Under the pieces are notes generated by a model. That model had not been told where the DNA came from, searched no databases, and saw only the letters and a program-made list of their open reading frames with translations. Position numbers and translations under genes: made by a program. From Mycolicibacterium sp. (GTDB taxonomy: Bacteria; Actinomycetota; Actinomycetes; Mycobacteriales; Mycobacteriaceae), in the NCBI RefSeq assembly GCF_016462545.1, contig NZ_JAEMTA010000009.1, positions 1-64,000 of the forward strand: a DNA stretch of 64,000 nt, read 5' to 3'. This document shows, piece by piece, positions 43,529-52,468 of the stretch (the stretch's first letter is position 1; every line of letters starts with the position of its first letter).

Positions 43529-43587
43529 CGTTCATCCACACGCCCACCGAACCGACGCGTCGCTCCGGGGTGTCTACGTACTTCTCC

Positions 43588-45189
43588 CTAGTCGACGCGG
43601 ATCAGCTTCATCTCGACCAGCCGCTGCGGGAGGGTGTCGACCGCCTCGGCGAGGGCTTCGGGTATCTCGTCGTGGGGGACTGGTTCTCCGTCTCGCTCGA
43701 TCGGGAGCGAACGCTCGCCGGCGATGGCCGTCAGCGTGTCCAGCAGCGCCGTGGCATCGCGAGTGCCGTCGAGCAATGGCAGCAGGTGTCGGTCGACCGG
43801 CGAGGGAAGCAGCGCTTCGTGCCAGAGGTTGAAGATCGACGCGTCGTCCTGGTCGCGCGTGAGCTCTGCCAGGCGGCGCGTCGTCGGATCCAGCTGTAAC
43901 TGCTCAGTCGAAGTCTTCTCCGGCAGAACCGGATCCAGCCGGTAGCGCGCCTGGCCCTGTGCCATCAGCACTCCCAGCAGGTTGTCGACATGACTCGCCA
44001 GGTCGGCGCTCGGCTCGAATCCTGCGGCGACGAGTCGCGTCCGGACGTCCTTGATCAGCTCGAGCCTGGACTGCGTCCAGGGCCAGCGGGCGTTGAGCGC
44101 CTCCAGGGTGGCCTTCAAACCGGGATCGTTGGTGAACAACGTGGCGCCATCTGCGACCTCGTACTCCTGGCGGGAGTGGTCCATCCGGGTTGGTCCGTCG
44201 ACGGCCGGCGTCCAGGCGGCGACGTGCAATGGGCTGAATAGACTGGGCTGCAGGTCGTAACGGATCTGGGGTGCCCGTTCGGCGTGAATCAGCAACGATT
44301 CGCGGAACGAGCGGTTGGTCACGAAGTCCAGGTACTGCTCCACCAGTACCTGAACGCCGGAACACTTTTCGGCCAAATACTCGGCGACCTTCGGGCCGTG
44401 GTTGGACGGGAACATCGTCTCGGGACGTGCTTCGGCTAGGTAGGTCAGACCATGCGCACCCGCGCGACCCACCATCTCGTAGAAGTAGCATGGCGCATTG
44501 AAGGATTCGAGTTCGTCGTGCAGCAGGTAGGAATCTCCGAAACCTTCGTCACGGGAACGGAATTCGGCCAGCACCCGGGCCAACACGCCGTCCGGGGGAG
44601 CCACTTCCTCGAGGAATCCGGCCATGGCGCGTGCCTCGCGCGCCTTGTCCTGCGGGGTGGTGCTGGCGCCGCTTGCCAGCATCATCGCATCGCGCATGAC
44701 CTCCTTGGACTTCCAGCCCGGGTACACGTTGTAGCTGAGGTATGCGATGCCCTCGGGTGCCAGCACGCGCCGGATGGTTGCCAGAATGGCATCCTGCACG
44801 TTCGGCGGAACCCAGCTGTACACGCCGTGTGCGATGACGAAGTCGAACCGACCCCAGGCGCTGGTGTCGAGCTGCGCGATGTCACCTGCGACGAACTGCA
44901 CGTTGTCCAAGCCCAGGGCCTGCGCGCGTATTCTTCCCTGGTCGACCTGCACCTGTGAGAGGTCGACCCCGACGACCTGGGCGCCGGGATGAGTCGCAGC
45001 GAACGGCATCAGGTTTCCACCTGCGGCACAACCGATCTCGAGTACGCGAGCTTGAGCCACGGCGGGAGCCTGGAGTCCGAAGACGTGCGCGATCGCCGCC
45101 AGTTGTGGCGGTGCGGACTGCGGGAAGGCATCCGAGGTGTATGGCGTGAGGTCGTAGTCGGCGCGCAAGCCGTCGAGCGGCTGGTTCAT
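43588..45189 (-). CDS. Class I SAM methyltransferase with methyltransferase-regulatory domain
   Basis: A 533-residue protein. Residues 45-190 form a Rossmann-type methyltransferase with the SAM motif VLEIGCAAGGNLMPFA, VVGVDLSQVQV, FVAGDIAQLD and the post-motif FDFVIAHGVYSWVP. Residues about 205-300 fit the methyltransferase regulatory domain found fused to such enzymes (SYLLHDELESFNAPCYFYEM), and the C-terminal 200 residues are winged-helix-like. The substrate is not known; protein or peptide methylation is possible. ATG at 45189 follows GGGAG. Divergent from the amino-acid decarboxylase with 192 bases between. Confidence 0.82.
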   Translation of the reverse strand: MNQPLDGLRADYDLTPYTSDAFPQSAPPQLAAIAHVFGLQAPAVAQARVLEIGCAAGGNLMPFAATHPGAQVVGVDLSQVQVDQGRIRAQALGLDNVQFVAGDIAQLDTSAWGRFDFVIAHGVYSWVPPNVQDAILATIRRVLAPEGIAYLSYNVYPGWKSKEVMRDAMMLASGASTTPQDKAREARAMAGFLEEVAPPDGVLARVLAEFRSRDEGFGDSYLLHDELESFNAPCYFYEMVGRAGAHGLTYLAEARPETMFPSNHGPKVAEYLAEKCSGVQVLVEQYLDFVTNRSFRESLLIHAERAPQIRYDLQPSLFSPLHVAAWTPAVDGPTRMDHSRQEYEVADGATLFTNDPGLKATLEALNARWPWTQSRLELIKDVRTRLVAAGFEPSADLASHVDNLLGVLMAQGQARYRLDPVLPEKTSTEQLQLDPTTRRLAELTRDQDDASIFNLWHEALLPSPVDRHLLPLLDGTRDATALLDTLTAIAGERSLPIERDGEPVPHDEIPEALAEAVDTLPQRLVEMKLIRVD

Positions 45190-45381
45190 GTTCACTCCCT
45201 GGGACTGGGTCGTCGAACATTCGACCACAGCCCGGTTGGTGGATGAGCTACGGGCTGCTGGTCACCTGATCGGCGTGCATCGTTCGCCTCGTGCTCGCCC
45301 ACGCGTTGCCTACCGACTGCGATATTGGACTTCCATTGCGCAGCAGGACAAGCCGCGTGAGACGGCGGTCGGAGGTCGGCG

Positions 45382-48252
45382 GTGTCCGAAGGTACGCATC
45401 AGGCCTACAACAGTGTCTGGCAGCTGCGCGGCGACGCGTGGTGCCGCCTCGAAGAGGCAGCCGACAGATTGACGCGGACCACCACGTCCGGTGAGCTGAA
45501 GGAGCGATACGCCACCGTCTGTGGTGAACTGCTGGCCACGCTGACCCCGCTGGAGCCCTATTGGGCCTACCCGGGCACTCCACAGTTCGCGAAGGTCCAG
45601 CGGCTGTTCACGGCCGGCAACTACGACAAGTTCGCCCACGTGGTCAACCGCATCAACCGCGCGTTGACGGCCGAGTCCTACCGAAGCGGCGACGTCGACA
45701 CCGCAGGCATGGACGACACGGACATGTTCCCCGCCGATCCCCGCACCCTCGAGCAGCAGCCGGCCTCCACCAGGGAGCAGTTGTACTTCGAGGTGCTCGT
45801 CGTGGAGAAGATGACCGAGGCTCAAGAACGCGCGCTGCGCAAGGAGGTGCGCAGCTGGCGTCGCCCAGATGACCAGTTCGTCTATGAACTCGTCGTCGTC
45901 GCCAGCGGCGACGAGGCCCTCATCGCGGCGCGGCTCAACGTCAACCTGCAGGCCGTCGTCATCCGGCGCCGTTTCAGCCACCAGTCGACCCGAGACCTGA
46001 CCGCGCTTGCCGAGTTCGTCGACACCCGGGTCTCCGAGGAACTCGACGACCACAAGTCTCCCGACGAGCGTGCTCAGATCCTTGCCGCGTCATTGCGTGA
46101 GTTGCGCCCCGAGCTCGACATGTTCCTGATGACCGAGATCGAGGTAGAGCAGATCGCGGGCCGTCTCGGTCCGTACTTCCGTCGCGTGTTCCACGCCCGC
46201 GAAGGCGTTCTGGAGCTGCACCTTTCGATCCTGCACGGGGTTGCCGAGCGTTACCGCACGCCGTTCTTCAGCGCGCTGAAGCAGTACAGCCACCGGCCGA
46301 CCGGGGTGTTCCACGCGCTGCCCATCTCCCAGGGCAAGTCGATCGTCAATTCGCACTGGATCAAGGACATGGTCGGCTTCTACGGGCTCGACGTCTTCAT
46401 GGCCGAGACCTCGGCGACCTGCGGCGGACTGGACTCCCTGCTGGAGCCGACGGGTCCGTTGCGGGAGGCGCAGCAGCTTGCCGCCGAGGCCTACGGCAGT
46501 CGCCACACGTACTTCGTCACCAACGGCACGTCGACGGCGAACAAGATCGTCACCCAGTCGTTGGTGGCGCCCGGCGACATCGTGCTGCTCGACCGCAACT
46601 GTCATCAGAGCCACCACTACGGAATGATGATGGCCGGGGCGAACGTCGTGTACCTCGAGGCCTATCCGCTCGCCGACTACACCATGTACGGCGCGGTGCC
46701 GCTGCGCGAGATCAAGTCGAAGTTGTTGGCGCTCAAGGCCGCGGGCAAGCTCGACCGGGTCAAGATGATGTCGCTGACCAATTGCACCTTCGACGGCATC
46801 GTCTACGACGTGGAACGTGTCATGGAGGAATGCCTCGCGATCAAGCCGGACCTGGTGTTCCTGTGGGACGAGGCATGGTTCGCCTTCGCTCGCTTTCATC
46901 CCGTGTACCGCGGGCGCACGGCGATGGCGACGGCACGCAAGCTGCGCGAGAAGTTGCTGAGCGACGAGTACCGGGCGGACTACGAGGCGGAGCTGACCGC
47001 GCAGAGCGCCCACCCGCCCACCGACGAGGACCTGTTGAATCGCCGGTTGCGCCCGGATCCGGCCAAGGCGCGCGTCCGCGTCTACGCGACGCAGTCGACG
47101 CACAAGACGCTGACGTCTCTGCGCCAGGGGTCGATGATCCACGTCTTCGATCAGGACTTCGACCAAAAGGTCTCCGAGGCGTTCCACGAGGCCTACATGG
47201 CCCACACCTCCACCTCGCCCAACTATCAGATCCTGGCGTCGCTCGATCTGGGCCGACGGCAGGTGGCGCTCGAGGGCGTCGAGCTGGTGCAGCGCCAGAT
47301 CGAGAACGCGATGCAACTGCGCGACGCGATCGACAACCACCCCCTGCTGAGCCGCTACATGGTCTGTCTGCGCACGTCGGATCTGATTCCCGATGACTAC
47401 CGGCCATCGGGAATCGAACAACCCCTGCGGTCGGGACTCCGAAACATGATGGCCGCGTGGGACGCCGATGAGTTCGTGCTCGACCCGTCGCGCATCACCC
47501 TGTCGATCGGTCGCACCGGCTACGACGGTGACACGTTCAAGCGCGACCAGTTGATGGACCGTCACGGCGTCCAAATCAACAAGACCTCGCGCAACACCGT
47601 GCTGTTCATGACCAATATCGGTACGACGCGCAGCTCGGTGGCCTTCCTGGTCGAGGTGCTGGTGAAGATCGCCGGCGAACTCGACGAACGGGTCTCGGAG
47701 ATGGGCCTGGGCGAGCGCGGCCGATTCGAGCAGACGGTGCGGCGATTGACGACGACCTCGGCGTCGATGCCGAACTTCAGTGGCTTCCACGAGGTGTTTC
47801 GCGACTTCGCGGGCGCCGAACCCACACCGGAGGGCGACGTTCGCCGGGCGTTCTACCTGTCCTACGACGATGCGAACTGTGAGTATCTCGACACCGATGA
47901 GATCTTCGAGCGGCTGGACAGCGGTGGCGAGGTGGTCTCGGCGACGTTCGTGACGCCGTATCCGCCCGGCTTCCCGGTGCTGGTGCCAGGTCAGGTCTTC
48001 AGCCGAGAGATCCTCACCTTCATTCGCGAATTGGATACCCCCGAGATCCACGGCTACAAGCCAGAATCCGGGTTTCGCGTCTATACCGAGAAGGCCATCG
48101 AGATGTGCCGACCGGCGGACGCTCCGCGAGTAGACGGACGAGATGTCGTCACCGCTTCGATCGAGGCGGCGGGCTTTGCATCGATGACGAATGAATCGTC
48201 GGTGCTGGGGCGGGAAGCCTCGGACCCGTCGAACGGTGCGGTGCGCGCGTAA
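45382..48252 (+). CDS. Orn/Lys/Arg decarboxylase, fold-type I PLP (Rv2531c-like)
   Basis: A 956-residue PLP-dependent amino-acid decarboxylase. The N-terminal 280 residues are an extra domain not found in enterobacterial enzymes. The PLP domain follows: ETSATCGGLDSLLEPTG, FVTNGTSTANKIV, DRNCHQSHHYG, LWDEAWFAFARFHP and the Schiff-base lysine in QSTHKTLTSL (Lys575). The C-terminal domain ends with PPGFPVLVPG, diagnostic of the family. Length and layout match the M. tuberculosis Rv2531c protein, whose substrate is unproven. GTG at 45382 follows GGAGG. It is the second decarboxylase in this window but from a different fold. Confidence 0.9.
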   Translation: MSEGTHQAYNSVWQLRGDAWCRLEEAADRLTRTTTSGELKERYATVCGELLATLTPLEPYWAYPGTPQFAKVQRLFTAGNYDKFAHVVNRINRALTAESYRSGDVDTAGMDDTDMFPADPRTLEQQPASTREQLYFEVLVVEKMTEAQERALRKEVRSWRRPDDQFVYELVVVASGDEALIAARLNVNLQAVVIRRRFSHQSTRDLTALAEFVDTRVSEELDDHKSPDERAQILAASLRELRPELDMFLMTEIEVEQIAGRLGPYFRRVFHAREGVLELHLSILHGVAERYRTPFFSALKQYSHRPTGVFHALPISQGKSIVNSHWIKDMVGFYGLDVFMAETSATCGGLDSLLEPTGPLREAQQLAAEAYGSRHTYFVTNGTSTANKIVTQSLVAPGDIVLLDRNCHQSHHYGMMMAGANVVYLEAYPLADYTMYGAVPLREIKSKLLALKAAGKLDRVKMMSLTNCTFDGIVYDVERVMEECLAIKPDLVFLWDEAWFAFARFHPVYRGRTAMATARKLREKLLSDEYRADYEAELTAQSAHPPTDEDLLNRRLRPDPAKARVRVYATQSTHKTLTSLRQGSMIHVFDQDFDQKVSEAFHEAYMAHTSTSPNYQILASLDLGRRQVALEGVELVQRQIENAMQLRDAIDNHPLLSRYMVCLRTSDLIPDDYRPSGIEQPLRSGLRNMMAAWDADEFVLDPSRITLSIGRTGYDGDTFKRDQLMDRHGVQINKTSRNTVLFMTNIGTTRSSVAFLVEVLVKIAGELDERVSEMGLGERGRFEQTVRRLTTTSASMPNFSGFHEVFRDFAGAEPTPEGDVRRAFYLSYDDANCEYLDTDEIFERLDSGGEVVSATFVTPYPPGFPVLVPGQVFSREILTFIRELDTPEIHGYKPESGFRVYTEKAIEMCRPADAPRVDGRDVVTASIEAAGFASMTNESSVLGREASDPSNGAVRA

Positions 48253-48416
48253 CCACCGTCCCGTGGCCCCGGGATGTCTGCCCCGAGGCGGCCGACGGTG
48301 TTGCGCATCACGCCAACGGCGGGACCTTCGACTCTAGGTTCGGCCGGCGCAGCGGGCGAGCATGGGCACCGTGGTCGGCTCCCCATGCGGTGAGCGCCCG
48401 ACAGAGGAGATCTCCC

Positions 48417-50312
48417 GTGCCTAGTACGCTCACCGACGCCGAGGTCACGCGACGGCAATTGATCCACCTGCGCGACGATGTCGACGACCTCCTGAGCCGG
48501 CTCTCCGCGGCAGAGTCCTCCTGGTCGGGCTGGCTCGCGGTCGTGGCACCCGAGCACGTGCAGAGTGCTCGAAACATGTTGCACTACTGGGCTATTCGTC
48601 AGTTGGATCTGCGCGATCTGCAGACCCGGCTGTCGGCTCATGGGCTATCGTCCCTCGGTCGCAGCGAGCCGCATGTCGAGGTCACGCTGCTCCTGGTGCG
48701 GGCGGCGATCAGCGCGATGCTCGGGAACTCGTGGTGCCAACCCGTTCTCGACGCGATGCGCGTAGACCAGGGCCCCGAACTGCTTCGAGATCGAACGCGG
48801 GAGCTGCTGGGGCCGGATCCCGTCGACCGTGGGACCCGCATCATGGTCACGCTGCCCACAGCGGCCAGCACCGATCCCGCCCTGGTTCTCGCCCTGGTCG
48901 AACGTGGCATGAACGTGGCCCGCATCAACTGCGCGCACGACGATGCGGGCGCCTGGCGTTCCATGGCGCAACACGTCGCGCAGGCAGCCGACACCACCGG
49001 CCGACCATGTTCGATCGCGATGGACCTCGGCGGACCCAAGCTGCGAACCGGACCGCTCGAGCCCGGGCCTCGCACCGTGAAACTCAAACCCCACAGAAAC
49101 GCCCTCGGACAGGTCGTCGCACCTGCACGGGCCTGGCTCACCGCTGCCGAAGACCCGACCGTCCCGCCGGAGGTGGGCATGGTGTCGCTGCCCGTCTGCG
49201 GGAAGTGGCTCCGCCGCCGCCACGACGGCGACGTCCTCCATCTGCACGACACCCGCGGTGCGAAGCGACTCATGGCACTGAACGAGATAACTCGAACATC
49301 CAGCAGCTCAACTGGATTCGTGGCAACACTCGAGCAGACCACCTATCTCGCGACCGGATCGGTGCTGCACGTCGAGGGCCGCAAGGACCCGACTCATCTC
49401 GGACAGATCCCCCAAACCGAGCAGAGCCTCATCCTGCACTGCGGCGACATCCTCGAATTGACCAGGGATTGCGCACCGGCGCCGGTCCTCGGCGGAAGAC
49501 CGCCCCGGATCGGATGCACGCTGCCCGAACTCTTCGATCGAGTACGCATCGGGCAGACGGTGCACCTCGACGACGGTCGGATACGGGGCAAGGTCGTCAG
49601 CGTCGACCCGGCGGTTCTGGGCGTGCAGATCGACCACGCCGCCGACGGGGGGTCTCGGCTCCGCGCGGGGAAGGGAATCAACGTGCCCGGCGCCGACCTC
49701 CCCATCTCAGCCCTCACCGACAAGGACGTCGACGATCTGTCCAGTGTGATCGAGCTGGCAGACATCGTCGAAATGTCGTTCGTGCGTAGCCCTTCGGATG
49801 TCACTCGATTACTCGAGGAAGTGGCGCTGCGTGGCGGCGATTCGCTGGGAATCGTGCTGAAGATCGAGACGCGGCAGGCCTTCGAGCACCTTCCCCAACT
49901 GTTGCTCACGCTGATGCGGCACCCGCGCGTCGGGGTGATGATCGCGCGCGGCGACCTTGCCGTTGAGTGTGGCTACGAACGACTGGCCGAGTTGCAGGAG
50001 GAGATCCTGTGGCTCTGCGAGGCGGCGCATCTGCCGGTGATCTGGGCGACCCAGGTACTCGAGCAACTCGCCAAGACGGGCAATCCGTCTCGCGCCGAGA
50101 TCAGCGACGCGGCGATGAGTGAACGTGCCGAGTGCGTGATGCTGAACAAGGGGCCACACATCAACGACGCCGTCGTCGTCCTCGACAACATTCTGCGCCG
50201 GATGGCGGACCACCACTACAAGAAGACCGCCCTCATGCCGTCGCTGCACGCGTGGCACCCCAACCCGGACGTCGATGCGGGGACGGGCGTTCGCGGCGCC
50301 CTCCCGGCGTAG
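48417..50312 (+). CDS. Divergent pyruvate-kinase-like protein
   Basis: A 631-residue protein related to pyruvate kinase. It has a helical N-terminal extension of about 138 residues, then TRIMVTLPTAAS, GMNVARINCAHDD, MDLGGPKLRTG, KDVDDL, IVLKIETRQAFEHL (with the catalytic lysine), VMIARGDLAVE and VIWATQVLEQL. The MDLGGPK-KDVDDL distance is about 234 residues, more than double the usual, so the lid (B) domain carries a large insertion. The C-terminal allosteric domain is missing and the MLSGETA motif is MLNKGPH. It may act on another enolpyruvate-type substrate or be non-catalytic. GTG at 48417 follows AGAGGAGA. Confidence 0.8.
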   Translation: MPSTLTDAEVTRRQLIHLRDDVDDLLSRLSAAESSWSGWLAVVAPEHVQSARNMLHYWAIRQLDLRDLQTRLSAHGLSSLGRSEPHVEVTLLLVRAAISAMLGNSWCQPVLDAMRVDQGPELLRDRTRELLGPDPVDRGTRIMVTLPTAASTDPALVLALVERGMNVARINCAHDDAGAWRSMAQHVAQAADTTGRPCSIAMDLGGPKLRTGPLEPGPRTVKLKPHRNALGQVVAPARAWLTAAEDPTVPPEVGMVSLPVCGKWLRRRHDGDVLHLHDTRGAKRLMALNEITRTSSSSTGFVATLEQTTYLATGSVLHVEGRKDPTHLGQIPQTEQSLILHCGDILELTRDCAPAPVLGGRPPRIGCTLPELFDRVRIGQTVHLDDGRIRGKVVSVDPAVLGVQIDHAADGGSRLRAGKGINVPGADLPISALTDKDVDDLSSVIELADIVEMSFVRSPSDVTRLLEEVALRGGDSLGIVLKIETRQAFEHLPQLLLTLMRHPRVGVMIARGDLAVECGYERLAELQEEILWLCEAAHLPVIWATQVLEQLAKTGNPSRAEISDAAMSERAECVMLNKGPHINDAVVVLDNILRRMADHHYKKTALMPSLHAWHPNPDVDAGTGVRGALPA

Positions 50313-50562
50313 GTCGACCGGCACCGTCATCGTGCGGTGTCGACGGTGTGGGAGCACGGGGTGCCCCGGTGGAACATGGCTGTGACGCATGACGTTTGGA
50401 CGATGTTCACCTGGAGGCCATCTCCCGCCCCAGGACCGCCATCTGCCTCTGAAACTCGGGACCAACGGCCTTTGCGCCGGCGTGCGTGCGCGCGCATCCT
50501 GAGCGTGTGCGCACTGGCGCGCACCGGCCACGGTGATCGAGCGGAATCGGAGACATACCGTG

Positions 50563-51180
50563 ATGCAGAACCATCAGCGAGACGACTTGGGCGACACCAC
50601 CGGCGTTGCCCGCGTCAAGGTCACATCCGGCCGGTTGCCGTCCGAGCACGTCGACGGGGCGTGGTGGCCACGGTCGAACCAGTTGTCCGCCGAGCTGCCC
50701 GTCCTGCTGTCGGCGTTGTCCGAACGGCTCGGAACGGTCGTCGCGGTGGGTTACCCCCGCGACGGGTGGAGGGACGTGCCGCCACACGTCGACATCGACG
50801 GTCGCGAGGTGCAACTCCTCTGCCTCACCGGCGGCGACCGCACCACCGTGATCCTCATCGGACAGGACGGCCATCACCTCACGTTGCGAGTCATCGCACC
50901 CGAAACCGGCTCGGGCGCAGCCCAGGCGGTGCTTGCGCAGATACCGGACCGCCCCGATGGCGATGCCGTAGAAGATGGGCGAGCGACATTGCCGCGGTCG
51001 CTCGGCGACGTCGCCGAGAAATTGGCCCAGCACGAAGGACGCCACGACGACAAGCGTGCCGCTGACATCATGCGCTGGTGCGTGGAGGCGGCCTCGGAGT
51101 TCGAAGACGCGCCCATCCAAAGCTTCGTCCCGATCCTCGTGGAACACGTCGTCCACGACCGGATGGCCGAAACCCGCTGA
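50563..51180 (+). CDS. DUF5994 protein with C-terminal three-helix bundle
   Basis: A 205-residue protein. Residues 15-110 fit the mycobacterial DUF5994 type, with HVDGAWWPRSNQLSAELPVLL as the signature. Residues about 145-200 form a helical module (DVAEKLAQHEGRH, ADIMRWCVEAASEF, IQSFVPILVEHVV) that resembles the 74-residue protein at 42576. The start is ATG 50563 (GGAGA nine bases before) or the adjacent GTG 50560. The 250-base gap upstream contains no other gene I can support. Function unknown. Confidence 0.7.
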   Translation: MQNHQRDDLGDTTGVARVKVTSGRLPSEHVDGAWWPRSNQLSAELPVLLSALSERLGTVVAVGYPRDGWRDVPPHVDIDGREVQLLCLTGGDRTTVILIGQDGHHLTLRVIAPETGSGAAQAVLAQIPDRPDGDAVEDGRATLPRSLGDVAEKLAQHEGRHDDKRAADIMRWCVEAASEFEDAPIQSFVPILVEHVVHDRMAETR

Positions 51181-51215
51181 GCGACGTCGGCGTCGTCGCG
51201 CGGTCAGGACCCGCC

Positions 51216-51710
51216 CTACGACACCCTGGTGGTGGTCCCCGCATACCCGAGCGCAACCTCATAGGTGGAGAGGTTGTCGCGGGAGATCATCGCGTGCACC
51301 CGACGCTCGAACAGGGCGCGCAACAGTGGGTTGTAGGCGTGATAGGTCTCGTGGAACGTGAGAAGCGTTGCCCCGTCCTCTTGTTCGTCGAGTTGGTGGT
51401 ATCCCTCCGCCCTCGACCATAGCGGCTTGCTGATCGCGACGTAGCGTGACAACCGGTTCAGCTTCGCCTCGGTGACGGTCTCCCAGGATCTCGCCTTACC
51501 TCCGGACAGGAGGTATCTGGGCACGTTGAACACGCAGGTGCGCACCAGGCCCTCGCCCGCTTCGTCACCCTCATCGAGAATCTCGATTCGGCCAGCCGGA
51601 TACTCGATCACCCTGGGGTGTGGGGCATTCCGGGGCGGTGGGGGATGCAGGACCCGCCACACCCTGGCGGCCGACGCCTCGACGCGGAACGTGGCGGTGC
51701 AGGAATGCAC
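51216..51710 (-). CDS. SRPBCC (START-like) family protein
   Basis: A 164-residue protein with the helix-grip fold: CTATFRVEASAARVWRVL at the N-terminus, central beta strands (RVIEYPAGRIEIL, LVRTCVFNVPRYL) and the long C-terminal helix (YNPLLRALFERRVHAMISR). Such proteins bind hydrophobic ligands. I chose GTG 51710 because its first base is shared with the nitroreductase stop (TAGTG), although longer frames exist upstream. It is likely co-transcribed with the nitroreductase. Confidence 0.75.
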   Translation of the reverse strand: MHSCTATFRVEASAARVWRVLHPPPPRNAPHPRVIEYPAGRIEILDEGDEAGEGLVRTCVFNVPRYLLSGGKARSWETVTEAKLNRLSRYVAISKPLWSRAEGYHQLDEQEDGATLLTFHETYHAYNPLLRALFERRVHAMISRDNLSTYEVALGYAGTTTRVS

Positions 51711-52381
51711 TACTGCTGCCCCCACGTGTTCCACGACGTCACCGTCTCGGCGGGCGGGCGGGCAGCGGGCTTGAAGTCGGTGCCGATCGTGTAAGCGACC
51801 GGGAACAGCGCCACCTGCGTCACGGTGTCGGGGATGCCGAGGAGATCGGCGACGTCGCGTTCCTTGACCAGATGCAACGTGGTCCACACCGAGCCGAGGC
51901 CCCTCGATCTCAACGCGAGTTGAAAGCTCCACGCCGCCGGGATGATCGAGGCCCAGGCGGCTGCGGCGACCGGCAGGGCGATGTCGTCGAGCCGCCGCTC
52001 GATGCACGGGATGACGTGGACCGGCACGTCGGCGAGGATGTCGGTCAACGCGTCCGCGCTCTGATAGACGCGACGGGTCTGCGGATCCTTTTCACTCTCC
52101 GCGGCCCGCGCCATGTAGTCGCCGGCGCAACTGCGGTAGATCTCGGCGATCGCCGCCCGTTTGTCTGGGTCGGTGACCACCAGCCACCGCCAGTTCTGGG
52201 AGTTGCTCGCCGTCGGTGCCTGCATCGCCAGTTGCAGGCATTCCAGGATCACCGAGCGCTCCACGGGGCGGGTCAGGTCCAGCCGTTTGCGGACCGCCCG
52301 GGTGGTCGACAGCAGTCGATCGACGGTGGCGACGTCGATGCCAGCCACGCCGTCGTTCCGGGAGGGCGTTGTGTCCTGCAT
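51710..52381 (-). CDS. Nitroreductase-family oxidoreductase
   Basis: A 223-residue FMN-dependent nitroreductase-fold protein. Features are STTRAVRKRLDLTRPV at the N-terminus (flavin phosphate contact), APTASNSQNWRWLVV, and the C-terminal SVWTTLHLV and ALFPVAYTIG. It probably uses NAD(P)H to reduce a nitro or quinone compound. ATG at 52381 has GAGGAG upstream; an upstream in-frame start at 52438 lacks this signal and would run through an inverted repeat. Overlaps the SRPBCC gene by one base. Confidence 0.87.
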   Translation of the reverse strand: MQDTTPSRNDGVAGIDVATVDRLLSTTRAVRKRLDLTRPVERSVILECLQLAMQAPTASNSQNWRWLVVTDPDKRAAIAEIYRSCAGDYMARAAESEKDPQTRRVYQSADALTDILADVPVHVIPCIERRLDDIALPVAAAAWASIIPAAWSFQLALRSRGLGSVWTTLHLVKERDVADLLGIPDTVTQVALFPVAYTIGTDFKPAARPPAETVTSWNTWGQQ

Positions 52382-52401
52382 GTCCCGACTCCTCGTGCGA
52401 A

Positions 52402-52420
52402 ATTCGATCGTCGTTCGAAT
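52402..52420 (-). promoter_or_regulatory. Short inverted repeat upstream of the nitroreductase
   Basis: ATTCGA and TCGAAT are inverted around TCGTCGT, 21 bp upstream of the nitroreductase start, within an AT-richer promoter-like segment. Could be an operator; no regulator is next to it. Confidence 0.3.
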
Positions 52421-52468
52421 CGGATCGTAGTTCGGCACGCGGCTCGGCCGCTACGACAAGGGGCCGGG

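Noticed and set aside
46090..48051. 653-codon minus-strand open frame inside the decarboxylase gene
   Set aside because: Codon-position shadow of the fold-I decarboxylase; low-complexity His/Arg/Gly-rich sequence.
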